Positions 26,410-34,144 of a stretch of 64,000 nucleotides of DNA are shown one piece after another. Location of the stretch: contig NZ_JAHXOZ010000011.1 of NCBI RefSeq assembly GCF_023147585.1, forward strand, positions 42,711-106,710. Reading direction: 5' to 3'. The DNA comes from Micrococcus sp. EYE_212 (GTDB taxonomy: Bacteria > Actinomycetota > Actinomycetes > Actinomycetales > Micrococcaceae). The position numbers and the translations under genes are program-made. The stretch's first letter is position 1, and the number at the start of each line of letters is the position of its first letter. Below the pieces are notes generated by a model. It was not told the DNA's origin and made no database searches. It saw nothing but the letters and a program-made list of their open reading frames with translations.

Positions 26410-27261
26410 TCAGTACGACGCGCGGGGCGTGCCCTCGCCCTCGCCTGGATCGCCGGCCTCCGGGGCGGGGCACCAGGTCTCGGCGAGGGCCTCGGCGGCA
26501 CGGGCCAGCAGGGCGACGTCGGCCCCCACGTTGACGAAGTCCGCCCCGGCGGCCGCGTAGGCCTGCGCCTGGACCGTGACGAACGCGTTGACGCCGACGA
26601 TCTTCCCGGCGGCCTTCACCTCGGTGATCACCGACTCCACAGCCGCCACCACGTCCGGGTGGGCCTGCTGACCGAGCAGCCCCATCGACGCGGACAGGTC
26701 GGAGGGGCCCACGAACACACCGTCCACGCCGTCGACCTCCGCGATGGCCCGGGCATTCTCGACGCCGGCCGCCGTCTCGATCTGCACGAACAGGCTGACG
26801 TGGTCCGCCGCCTGCGGCAGGTACCCCTCGATCCGGTTCCAGCGCCCCGACCGCGCCAGCGCCGACCCGACGCCGCGCACCCCCTGCGGCGGATACCGCA
26901 CAGCGCGCACGGCCTCGGCAGCCTGCTCGGCGTCGTCCACCATCGGCACGAGCAGGGTCTGGGCGCCGAGGTCCAGGAACTGCTTCACCAGCACCACGTC
27001 GAGGGCGGGCACGCGCGTCATGACGGGCACCCTGTACCCGGCGATCGTGCGCAGCTGCGCGAGGACGGTCTCGAGCGAGAGCGGGGCGTGCTCGCCGTCG
27101 ATCAGGAGGTAGTCCATGCCCGCGCCGGCACAGATCTCCGCGGCCGTGCAGTCCCCGGAGCTGAGGAACATGCCGGCGGCGGGGCGGCCGCCGCGAGCGG
27201 CGCGGGCCTCCGCGGTGAACAGGTCCCTCACGAGGGGCTGGGGGTGGTGGCGCACGGGCAT
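26410..27261 (-). CDS. hpaI: 4-hydroxy-2-oxoheptanedioate aldolase HpaI/HpcH
   Basis: 283-residue class II pyruvate aldolase. [24 protein letters not shown] (metal-binding Glu), [11 protein letters not shown] (metal-binding Asp) and VGVNAF are typical. It splits 4-hydroxy-2-oxoheptanedioate to pyruvate and succinate semialdehyde, the last step of homoprotocatechuate meta-cleavage. It starts 13 bases after the hpaH stop. The C-terminal tail is longer than usual and Pro/Glu rich. Confidence 0.92.
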   Translation of the reverse strand: MPVRHHPQPLVRDLFTAEARAARGGRPAAGMFLSSGDCTAAEICAGAGMDYLLIDGEHAPLSLETVLAQLRTIAGYRVPVMTRVPALDVVLVKQFLDLGAQTLLVPMVDDAEQAAEAVRAVRYPPQGVRGVGSALARSGRWNRIEGYLPQAADHVSLFVQIETAAGVENARAIAEVDGVDGVFVGPSDLSASMGLLGQQAHPDVVAAVESVITEVKAAGKIVGVNAFVTVQAQAYAAAGADFVNVGADVALLARAAEALAETWCPAPEAGDPGEGEGTPRASY

Positions 27262-27274
27262 GGCGGGGGTCCTC

Positions 27275-28060
27275 TCAGGCGAACCGGCAGGTGACGGTGC
27301 CGAGCGGCCCGTAGTCGGCGGTGACGGTGTCCCCGGCGCTGACGTGCATCGGGCGGGTGAAGGAGCCGGCGAGCACGATCTCCCCGGCGGCGAGCGCGTC
27401 GCCGTGCTCGGCCAGGCGGTTGGCCAGCCAGTGCACGCCGTTGCCCGGGTGGTTCAGCACGCCCGCGGCCACGCCGGTCTCCTCGATGGTCTGGTTGCGG
27501 GAGAGCGTCCCGGCCACCCAGCGCAGGTCCACGGCGTCGGGGGCCACGGGGCGGCCGCCGAGCACCATGGAGCCGAGCGCGGCGTTGTCCGCGATGGTGT
27601 CCACGATGGTCCGGCCCTGCAGCTCCACGTGGGCGTCGAGGACCTCGAGCGCGGGCACCACGTATTCGGTGGCGCGCAGCACGTCGAAGAGGGTCACGTT
27701 CGGGCCGCGCAGCTCCTCCTTGAGCACGAAGGCGAGCTCCATCTCGATGCGGGGGTTGGTGATGCGCGCGGTCTCGTACTCGTGGCCGGACTCGAACACC
27801 TGGTCGTCGAAGATCACGCCGTAGTCCGGCTCGGTGATCCCGGTGGCGGCCTGCATGGCCTTGGAGGTCAGGCCGATCTTGTGCCCGACGACGCGGTGCC
27901 CCGCCTCCACGCGGCGCTCCGCCCAGATGCGCTGCACAGCGTAGGAGTCCTCGATCTCCATGCCCGCGTGGCGGGCGGTCAGCAGGGGCACGGGGGTGCC
28001 GGTGCGGCCGGCCTCGAAGAGCTCGTCGGCGATCTTCACGTGCGTCTCATGGTCCAGCAT
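27275..28060 (-). CDS. hpaH: 2-oxo-hept-4-ene-1,7-dioate hydratase HpaH
   Basis: 261-residue member of the HpaH/MhpD hydratase family of the FAH superfamily. VVGHKIGLTSKAMQ, PRIEMELAFVLKEEL (metal-binding acids) and GNGVHWLANRLAEHG are diagnostic. It adds water to 2-oxohept-4-ene-1,7-dioate to make the HpaI substrate. The operator ATCGTATACGTT lies 35 bases before its ATG. Confidence 0.92.
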   Translation of the reverse strand: MLDHETHVKIADELFEAGRTGTPVPLLTARHAGMEIEDSYAVQRIWAERRVEAGHRVVGHKIGLTSKAMQAATGITEPDYGVIFDDQVFESGHEYETARITNPRIEMELAFVLKEELRGPNVTLFDVLRATEYVVPALEVLDAHVELQGRTIVDTIADNAALGSMVLGGRPVAPDAVDLRWVAGTLSRNQTIEETGVAAGVLNHPGNGVHWLANRLAEHGDALAAGEIVLAGSFTRPMHVSAGDTVTADYGPLGTVTCRFA

Positions 28061-28094
28061 GGTGCTCCTCGGGGTGCGACGGCGGGCTGCGCCA

Positions 28095-28106
28095 ATCGTA
28101 TACGTT
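28095..28106. promoter_or_regulatory. GntR-type operator upstream of hpaHI
   Basis: ATCGTATACGTT, one base from the perfect palindrome ATCGTATACGAT at hpaD and hpaG. It lies 34 bases before the hpaH ATG; the TATACG core could also serve as the -10 element. Confidence 0.75.
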
Positions 28107-28151
28107 GCGATCCGCCCGGGTGTGGGCCCGCTCACGACGGCGGTGCGGGCC

Positions 28152-28538
28152 TCAGCCCGGCCGGTGTCCGATCGCGAGCCCCTGCTTCCGCCGGTGCGCC
28201 GTCAGCCAGGCGAGGCCCTCGTCTCCAGCGGTGAAGCCGCGGCGGGAGCTCTTCGGCAGCCACAGCAGCTGGCCGGCGCGGATGGGAACGTCGCCGCCGT
28301 CGGTGTGGAGCACGCCCGAGCCGGCGACGACGTGCACCAGGATATCCAGCCCGGGGCCCTCGAACGGCTCGTTGCGCCCGCCTGCGGGCAGCCGCACGAG
28401 GTTCACGTCCAGGTCGCGCGGGTCGTCCTCGAGACGCCAGGCCGCGCCGGGCTCCGCCGCGGCCAGCCCGTCCATCAGCGCGGCGACGTCGGCCAGCACG
28501 CGGGGCGCCTCAGGGGTCGGCGCGTTCGTCTCGTCCAT
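28152..28538 (-). CDS. Small cupin-domain protein
   Basis: 128 residues: VNLVRLPAGGRNEPFEGPGLDILVHVVAGSG followed by GGDVPIRAGQLLWLP is a one-domain cupin barrel. The usual HxH of metal cupins is missing (the first motif holds only N/E), so a metal enzyme is doubtful. A sensor or binding role is possible. It lies upstream of the hpaH operator on the same strand; whether it belongs to the hpa regulon is unknown. Confidence 0.75.
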   Translation of the reverse strand: MDETNAPTPEAPRVLADVAALMDGLAAAEPGAAWRLEDDPRDLDVNLVRLPAGGRNEPFEGPGLDILVHVVAGSGVLHTDGGDVPIRAGQLLWLPKSSRRGFTAGDEGLAWLTAHRRKQGLAIGHRPG

Positions 28539-28611
28539 GCCGCCAGGCTAGTCCGGGTGTCGTCCGCCATGTCTGCGGTCCCCGCCCCCCGCCCCCAGGC
28601 CCCCCAGGTTC

Positions 28612-28657
28612 CCCGCGGCACAGGCCTCCCGCGACACAGGCCTCCCGCGGCACAGGC
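28612..28657 (+). repeat. 16-bp tandem repeat (2.9 copies)
   Basis: CCCGCGGCACAGGCCT at 28612-28627, one copy with one change at 28628-28643, and a partial copy to 28657. It abuts the orphan hairpin at 28666. Confidence 0.75.
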
Positions 28658-28665
28658 ACTGGATG

Positions 28666-28724
28666 AGCTGGGCGCAGTACTGCCAGGTAACCCGGGGGGT
28701 TACCTGGCAGTACTGCGCCCAGCT
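28666..28724. repeat. Orphan 28-bp perfect hairpin flanked by GATG
   Basis: Arms 28666-28693 and 28697-28724 are exact complements with a 3-base GGG loop. The same geometry (28-bp arms, 3-base loop) is seen in the left hairpin of nuclease unit 2, and both place GGTA(A/T)CC beside the loop. GATG occurs immediately on both sides (28662-28665, 28725-28728), as a 4-base target duplication would. There is no nuclease gene nearby. It could also end leftward transcription from hpaD. Confidence 0.85.
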
Positions 28725-28730
28725 GATGCG

Positions 28731-28782
28731 CCGGCGGTCCGGCACAGCGGTGGTGTCGCGCACCGGCGGTCCGGCACAGCGG
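28731..28782 (+). repeat. 20-bp direct repeat before the hpaD stop
   Basis: CCGGCGGTCCGGCACAGCGG occurs at 28731-28750 and 28763-28782; the second copy ends one base before the hpaD stop codon complement. With the tandem repeat and the hairpin it makes this 245-base gap a rearrangement-prone patch. Confidence 0.8.
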
Positions 28783-28783
28783 A

Positions 28784-29950
28784 TCAGAGCTGGTTGCCCA
28801 GCTTGTACTCGCCCTGCTTCCACTCGGGCATGGACTCCTCGCCCTCGGTCTCGCGGGTGTAGGAGAAGCCGTCGGCGCCGATGGTCACGGCCATCTCGGA
28901 CTCGTCCGTGCGGGCGACGACGGGCTGCGGGTTGCCGTCGAGGTCGAGCACGAGGGAGGCGTCCGTGTACCACGACGGCACGACCGGGGTGCCCCACCAG
29001 TCGCGGCGCTGGTTGTCGTGCACGTCCCACGTGACGACCGGGTTGTCCGGGTCGCCGGTGTAGTAGTCCTGGGTGTAGACCTCGACGCGGTGGCCGTCCG
29101 GATCGCGCAGGTACAGGTAGAACGCATTCGAGACGCCGTGGCGGCCGGGGCCGCGCTCGATGTGGTCGGACATGCGCAGCGCGCCGAGCTTGTCGCAGAT
29201 CGAGAGGATGTTGTGCTTCTCGTGCGTGGCGAAGCAGACGTGGTGCATGCGGGGCCCGTCGCCGCCGGTCATGGCGGTGTCGTGCACGGTGGGCTTGCGG
29301 CGCATCCACGCGGCGTACACGGTGCCCTGCTCGTCCTGGATGTCCTCGGTGACGCGGAAGCCGAGGTCCTGCATGAACTTCGCGGCGCGGGGCACGTCCG
29401 GGGTCACCTGGTTGAAGTGGTCCAGGCGCACCAGCGCGCCGGGGGTGTAGAGGTCGTAGCGCCAGGCCAGGCGCTCCACGTGCTCGGTCTCGTAGAAGAA
29501 CTCGTAGGGGAAGCCCAGCGGGTCCTCGACGCGCACGGAGTCGCCGACGCCCTTCACGAAGCCGTCCTTGTTGCGCTCCACGCGGCAGCCGAGCTCCTCG
29601 TAGAAGGCCACGGCCTTGTCCAGGTCTTCGGGGTTGCGCACGCGGTAGGAGAACGCGGCGACGGCGGCGATCTCGCCCTTGCGCAGCACCAGGTTGTGGT
29701 GGATGAACTCCTCCATGGAGCGGAGGTAGATGACCTCGTCGTCCTCCTCGGTCACCACGAGGCCCAGCACGTCCACGTAGAAGCTGCGGGAGCGCTCCAG
29801 GTCCGTGACCACGAGCTCCATGGACGCGCAGCGCAGGATGTCCGGCGCCTCGGACGTCGGGGTGGGGAGGGGGTTCTCCGGGGTGATGGGGGCTTCCTTG
29901 GTCACGTAGAAGCCGGACGAGGTCTTCTGGCGGCTCTCGAGGTTGGTCAT
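28784..29950 (-). CDS. hpaD: Homoprotocatechuate (3,4-dihydroxyphenylacetate) 2,3-dioxygenase HpaD
   Basis: 388-residue type I extradiol dioxygenase. Metal ligands H178 (DHFNQV), H237 (MHHVCF) and E290 (VEVYTQDYY) keep the spacing of the Brevibacterium/Arthrobacter enzymes (155/214/267, all shifted by 23). Those relatives use Fe(II) or Mn(II); the metal cannot be told from sequence alone. It opens the ring of homoprotocatechuate. It has its own promoter and operator about 72 bases upstream and a GGAG site before ATG 29950. Confidence 0.96.
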   Translation of the reverse strand: MTNLESRQKTSSGFYVTKEAPITPENPLPTPTSEAPDILRCASMELVVTDLERSRSFYVDVLGLVVTEEDDEVIYLRSMEEFIHHNLVLRKGEIAAVAAFSYRVRNPEDLDKAVAFYEELGCRVERNKDGFVKGVGDSVRVEDPLGFPYEFFYETEHVERLAWRYDLYTPGALVRLDHFNQVTPDVPRAAKFMQDLGFRVTEDIQDEQGTVYAAWMRRKPTVHDTAMTGGDGPRMHHVCFATHEKHNILSICDKLGALRMSDHIERGPGRHGVSNAFYLYLRDPDGHRVEVYTQDYYTGDPDNPVVTWDVHDNQRRDWWGTPVVPSWYTDASLVLDLDGNPQPVVARTDESEMAVTIGADGFSYTRETEGEESMPEWKQGEYKLGNQL

Positions 29951-30021
29951 CGATGCTCCTTCGCTGAGGTGGGGTGTCGGCGGTGACGCCCCGCTGTGGC
30001 CTGGGACACGGTCACTGACTC

Positions 30022-30035
30022 GATCGTATACGATC
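30022..30035. promoter_or_regulatory. GntR-type operator upstream of hpaD
   Basis: Perfect 14-bp palindrome GATCGTATACGATC, identical to the one at 34098-34111. It lies 71 bases before the hpaD ATG. Confidence 0.8.
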
Positions 30036-30116
30036 ACGCGGCCCGGGGGGAAGGGCGGGACGGGCATTCCCGCCCACCCCTGCGTCCGTGCCGCAACGGA
30101 TGCGCCCCCGGCACGA

Positions 30117-30159
30117 CGACGGCGCCCATGCCTTCACGAGGAGGGTGCGGGCGCCGTCG
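30117..30159. terminator. Possible terminator of hpaE
   Basis: CGACGGCGCCC (30117-30127) and GGGCGCCGTCG (30149-30159) form an 11-bp stem with a 21-base loop, 90 bases beyond the hpaE stop. The rest of the 30036-30248 gap holds only shorter inverted repeats. Confidence 0.45.
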
Positions 30160-30248
30160 GTGGGCAGAGGGCCTCAGCCTCCCGTTCCGCGAGGGGAAGC
30201 GGAGGTGGGGCCCCGCTTCGCGAACGACGGCGGAGGAGGCCCGGCGCG

Positions 30249-31790
30249 TCAGCCGTCCATCTTCGAGGCGGCCTGCTCCTGCTTGCCGAACACGGGGTTG
30301 TGCACCTCGCCGAGGTTGATGTGCACGGCCTGCTGATCGGTGTAGAAGTCGATCGAGCGGTAGCCGCCCTCGTGGCCGAGGCCCGAGGCCTTCACGCCGC
30401 CGAACGGCGTGCGCAGGTCGCGCACGTTGTTCGAGTTCAGCCACACCATGCCGGCCTCGACGTCCTGCGCGAAGTTGTGGGCGCGCTTGAGGTCGTTGGT
30501 CCAGATGTAGGCGGCCAGGCCGTACTTGGTGTTGTTGGCCAGCTCGAGGGCCTCCTCGTCCGTGTCGAACGGGGTGATCGCCACGACCGGGCCGAAGATC
30601 TCCTCCTGGAAGATCCGGGCGTCCGGGGCTACGTCCGCGAACACGGTGGGCTGCACGAAGTTGCCCTCCGGGAACTCCTCCGGGCGGCCGCCGCCGGCCA
30701 CGAGGCGGGCCTCGCCCTTGCCGATCTCCACGTAGGACATGACCTTCTCGTAGTGCTCGGGGTGCACGAGCGCGCCGACCTCGGTGGTGGGGTCGGAGGG
30801 CAGGCCGACCTTCACGTTGGCAGCCTGCTTCGCGTAGCGCTCCACGAACTCGTCGTAGACGTCGCGCTGCACGAGGATGCGGGAGCCGGCGGTGCAGCGC
30901 TCGCCGTTGAGGGAGAACACGCCGAAGATCGTCGCATCGATGGCGGTGTCCAGGTCCGCGTCCGCGAAGACGACGGCCGGGGACTTGCCGCCGAGCTCCA
31001 TGGACAGGCCCTTCAGGTACGGGGCCGCGTTGCCGAAGATGATCTGGCCGGTGCGGGACTCGCCGGTGAAGGAGATCAGCGGGACGTCCGGGTGCTTCAC
31101 GAGCGGGTCGCCCGCGAACCCCTCCTCGCCGAAGCCGTGCACCATGTTGAAGACGCCCTGGGGCAGGCCGGCCTCCTCGAAGATGCCGCCCCACAGGGAG
31201 GCCGAGAGCGGGGTGAACTCGGCCGGCTTGAGCACCACGGAGTTGCCGGTGGCCAGGGCCGGGGCGAGCTTCCAGGACTCGAGCATGAACGGGGTGTTCC
31301 ACGGCGTGATGAGGCCCGCGACGCCGATCGGCTTGCGGTTCACGTAGTTGGCCTGGCGGCCGGGCACCTTGAAGGCGTCGTCGTGCTGGGCCACGATCAG
31401 GTCCGCGAAGAAGCGGAAGTTCTCCGCGGCGCGGGCGGCCTGGCCCTTGGCCTGCTTGATCGGCAGGCCGGTGTCGAAGCACTCCATCTCGGCGAGCTGG
31501 TCGCCGCGGGTCTCCATGATGTCGGCGATCCTGTGCAGCACGCGGGAGCGGGCGCGGGGGAGGGCCTGGGACCACTCGCCGCGCTCGAAGGCGGCCTTCG
31601 CGGCGGCCACGGCGCGGTCGATGTCCGCCGACTTGCCGGAGGCGGCCTGGATGTAGGACTCGTTGGTGACGGGGTCCAGGACGTCGAAGGTGTCGCCGTC
31701 GATGGAGTCGACGTACTCGCCGTCGATGTAGTGGCGGATGACGTCCGGCAGGCCCTTGGGCTTGCGGTGGGAGATGGCGGTCTCGCTCAT
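30249..31790 (-). CDS. hpaE: 5-carboxymethyl-2-hydroxymuconate semialdehyde dehydrogenase HpaE
   Basis: 513-residue aldehyde dehydrogenase: N165 in TPWNTP, general base E265 in MELGGKSP, nucleophile C299 in NGERCTAGSR, and EEIFGPVV. The family member in this setting oxidises the HpaD ring-cleavage product. Its ATG overlaps the stop of the GntR gene (ATGA). It is the third gene of the hpaG-gntR-hpaE operon. Confidence 0.93.
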   Translation of the reverse strand: MSETAISHRKPKGLPDVIRHYIDGEYVDSIDGDTFDVLDPVTNESYIQAASGKSADIDRAVAAAKAAFERGEWSQALPRARSRVLHRIADIMETRGDQLAEMECFDTGLPIKQAKGQAARAAENFRFFADLIVAQHDDAFKVPGRQANYVNRKPIGVAGLITPWNTPFMLESWKLAPALATGNSVVLKPAEFTPLSASLWGGIFEEAGLPQGVFNMVHGFGEEGFAGDPLVKHPDVPLISFTGESRTGQIIFGNAAPYLKGLSMELGGKSPAVVFADADLDTAIDATIFGVFSLNGERCTAGSRILVQRDVYDEFVERYAKQAANVKVGLPSDPTTEVGALVHPEHYEKVMSYVEIGKGEARLVAGGGRPEEFPEGNFVQPTVFADVAPDARIFQEEIFGPVVAITPFDTDEEALELANNTKYGLAAYIWTNDLKRAHNFAQDVEAGMVWLNSNNVRDLRTPFGGVKASGLGHEGGYRSIDFYTDQQAVHINLGEVHNPVFGKQEQAASKMDG

Positions 31791-32497
31791 GATGTCCTCT
31801 CGGGCGGGGATGGCAGTCGGATGGGGGCGGTCTCGGGGTGGTCTGCCTGGTGGTCCAGGTAGGCGTGGAGGGTGTTGAGCCGGTGGGTGCGGGCGGCGTG
31901 CTCGACGGCGGCGAAGTCCGCGCCGGACTCGATGAGGCGCAGCAGGTCCTCGTGCTCCGCCACGGACGCCGCGGCCCGCCCGGGCACGTACGCGAACGTG
32001 GACGAGCGCAGCGCGGACAGGCGGTTCCAGCCGCGGTGGACGAGGTCCTGCACGTGCGCGTTCTGGTGGTGCTCGAACAGCACGGCGTGGAAGTCCCGGT
32101 TCAGGGCGGTGAACGCCACCGGGTCCCACGCCTGCCGGCCGTCCGCCAGCGCGCGCATGCGCTCGTTCACGGCGCGCGCCCGGGCGATCTCGGCCGCCGT
32201 CACATGCGGGGCGCACTGCGCGGTGGAGAACCCCTCGACAAGCGCGAGGGTCTCCATCGTGTCGCGGTACTCCACCGGGTCGATCCCGACGACGGTGGCG
32301 CCCACGTTGCGCTCGTACTCCACGAGGGACTCAGACTGCAGCCGGCGGATCGCCTCGCGGACCGGCACCACGGACATGCCGAGCCAGTCCGCGATCTGGG
32401 CGAGCACCAGCCGGTCGCCCGGCCCGTACCGCTGCTCCTGGATCCCGCGCAGGATCGCCTGGTAGGCCAGGTCAGCCTTCGACGCGGCGCTGGGCAT
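31787..32497 (-). CDS. GntR-family regulator (FCD-type), probable regulator of the hpa genes
   Basis: 236 residues: an N-terminal winged helix (LAYQAILRGIQEQRYGPGDRLVLAQIADWLGMSVVPVREAIRRLQSESLVEY) and a C-terminal FCD helical domain with metal-type His residues (LNRDFHAVLFEHH, EHEDLL, ARTHRLNTL). It is inside the hpaG-hpaE operon, overlapping hpaG by 26 bases and hpaE by 3. The palindrome ATCGTATACGAT before hpaG, hpaD, hpaH and the MHS transporter is its likely target, since FCD/FadR-type proteins bind short palindromes. Confidence 0.9.
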   Translation of the reverse strand: MPSAASKADLAYQAILRGIQEQRYGPGDRLVLAQIADWLGMSVVPVREAIRRLQSESLVEYERNVGATVVGIDPVEYRDTMETLALVEGFSTAQCAPHVTAAEIARARAVNERMRALADGRQAWDPVAFTALNRDFHAVLFEHHQNAHVQDLVHRGWNRLSALRSSTFAYVPGRAAASVAEHEDLLRLIESGADFAAVEHAARTHRLNTLHAYLDHQADHPETAPIRLPSPPERTS

Positions 32498-34091
32498 CGC
32501 GGAACTCCTGGTACTTCGCCTTCCACTGCGCGTTCGGCGGGAAGAGCCCGTCCACGGGGTGGCCGGCCTTGACCTGGTCGAACACCCACGCGTCCTGCCG
32601 CTCCTGCTCGTAGGCGTCCTCGACGACCTCGACCAGCAGGTCCGGGGGGATGACCACGACGCCGTCGTCGTCGCCCACGATGATGTCCCCGGGCTGCACG
32701 GTGGTGCCGCCGCACGCGATGGTGCCGCCGACCTCCCAGGGGATGTGGCGCCGCGCGAGGGTGGCCGGGTGCGAGGCATTCGCGTAGACCTGCAGCCCCA
32801 CCTCGGCGACGGCGGCGGAGTCGCGCATGCCGCCGTCGGTGATCACGGCGTTCGCGCCGTTGACCTGGGCGCGCAGGGCGAGGACGTCTCCGAGCGTGCC
32901 GGTGCCGTGCTCGCCGCGGGACTCCATGACCACGACGTCGTCCTGCTCCACCGAGTCGATCGCGCGCTTCTGGGCGTTGAACCCGGCGCCGAACTTCGTG
33001 GCGAGGTCCTCGCGCTTGGGCACGTAGCGCAGGGTCTTGGCGTAGCCCAGCACGCGTTGGCCGGCGTGCACGGGGCGGGGGCCGTCGATCGTGGCGTTCT
33101 GGATGCCGCGCTTCTGCAGCTGCGCGGTGAGGGTGGCCACCGCCGTCTCGTTGATCTTGGCGCGCAGCTCGTCGGTGAGCAGGGTGCGGTCCGCCACCGG
33201 GGCGGAGGGCACGTAGCGGCCGTGCTCGTCCACTGCGCCGGAGCCCGCGGCGTCGTCGGCCTCGTCCTGGGCGGCCGGCGGCAGGCCGGCGGCCTCGCGG
33301 GAGCCCCACGCCTCCTCGCGCTGCGCGTCGTCCACCTGCGGGCCGTGGCCGAACGGCGCCATGGCGTGCTCGGACTCGACCACGCGGGTCACGAGGCGGC
33401 CCGTGGTCGGGGCGCCCGCGGCGGTGGGGGCGTCCACCTCCACCTCGACGACGTCGCCCGGCTGGGCCACGGAGGAGCCGGCGGGGGTGCCGGTCAGGAT
33501 GACGTCGCCGGGCTCGAGCGTCATGAGCTGGGAGAGGTCGGCCACGAGCTGGCCGAACGGGAAGACGAGCCCCTCCGTGGTGTCGTCCTGCACGAGCTCG
33601 CCGTTGACCCAGGTGCGCACGCGCAGGGCCTCGGGGTCCAGGCCGTCCGCGGAGATGACGGCCGGGCCGAGCGGCGTGTAGCCGTCGCCCGACTTGTTCT
33701 TCACGTTGGAGCCCTTGTCCGCGTGGCGGAGGTCGTAGAGGCCCCAGTCGTTCGCGGCGGTGACGCCGGCGACGTGCCGCCAGCCCTGCTCGGGGGTGAC
33801 GCGGCGGGCCGCGGTGCCGATCACGAGTGCGATCTCGCCCTCGTAGGCGAGGAGCTCGGTGCCGACGGGGCGCTCGACGACGTCGCCGGAACGGGCGATC
33901 GAGGTGCCGGCCTTGAGGAAGTAGCCGGGGAACTTCGGCGAGCGGCCGCGCTGGGCGATCCGCGAGGGGTAGTTCAGGTGGAGGGCCACCACCTTGCCGG
34001 GGCGGGAGCCGCGGTCCGCGAAGTCATGCTCGGTGACGGTCGGGGTGCCGGAGGGCTGCGGGCCGGAGATCTCGGGTGTGCTCTGCGTCAT
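32472..34091 (-). CDS. hpaG: HpaG-like FAH-family isomerase/decarboxylase fused to an RraA-family domain
   Basis: 539 residues. Residues 30-245 are a fumarylacetoacetate-hydrolase-type domain with metal acids E84/E86 (YEGEIALVIG) and D115, KSGDGYTPLGP, and LTGTPAGS (199-206). Residues 305-535 are an RraA-like domain with GTLGDVLALRAQ (398-409) and DGGMRD (419-424), as in HMG/oxaloacetate-decarboxylating aldolases. Classical HpaG/HpcE has two FAH halves for decarboxylation and isomerisation; here the second half is replaced by RraA. A Pro/Ala/Asp-rich linker joins them. The operator is only 6 bases before the ATG. Confidence 0.88.
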   Translation of the reverse strand: MTQSTPEISGPQPSGTPTVTEHDFADRGSRPGKVVALHLNYPSRIAQRGRSPKFPGYFLKAGTSIARSGDVVERPVGTELLAYEGEIALVIGTAARRVTPEQGWRHVAGVTAANDWGLYDLRHADKGSNVKNKSGDGYTPLGPAVISADGLDPEALRVRTWVNGELVQDDTTEGLVFPFGQLVADLSQLMTLEPGDVILTGTPAGSSVAQPGDVVEVEVDAPTAAGAPTTGRLVTRVVESEHAMAPFGHGPQVDDAQREEAWGSREAAGLPPAAQDEADDAAGSGAVDEHGRYVPSAPVADRTLLTDELRAKINETAVATLTAQLQKRGIQNATIDGPRPVHAGQRVLGYAKTLRYVPKREDLATKFGAGFNAQKRAIDSVEQDDVVVMESRGEHGTGTLGDVLALRAQVNGANAVITDGGMRDSAAVAEVGLQVYANASHPATLARRHIPWEVGGTIACGGTTVQPGDIIVGDDDGVVVIPPDLLVEVVEDAYEQERQDAWVFDQVKAGHPVDGLFPPNAQWKAKYQEFRDAQRRVEG

Positions 34092-34097
34092 GCCAGC

Positions 34098-34111
34098 GAT
34101 CGTATACGATC
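34098..34111. promoter_or_regulatory. GntR-type operator at the hpaG start
   Basis: Perfect palindrome GATCGTATACGATC, 6 bases from the hpaG ATG, with no Shine-Dalgarno sequence between. TATACG in its core would place the transcription start at or near the ATG, so the message is probably leaderless and the operator covers the core promoter. Confidence 0.8.
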
Positions 34112-34144
34112 ACCCGGGGCCGGGGAAGGGGCTCCGCGCGCGGC

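Noticed and set aside
31787..32779. Longer 330-residue form of the GntR regulator
   Set aside because: The extra N-terminus is the shadow of the hpaG RraA domain in another frame; the helix-turn-helix starts right after the ATG at 32497.
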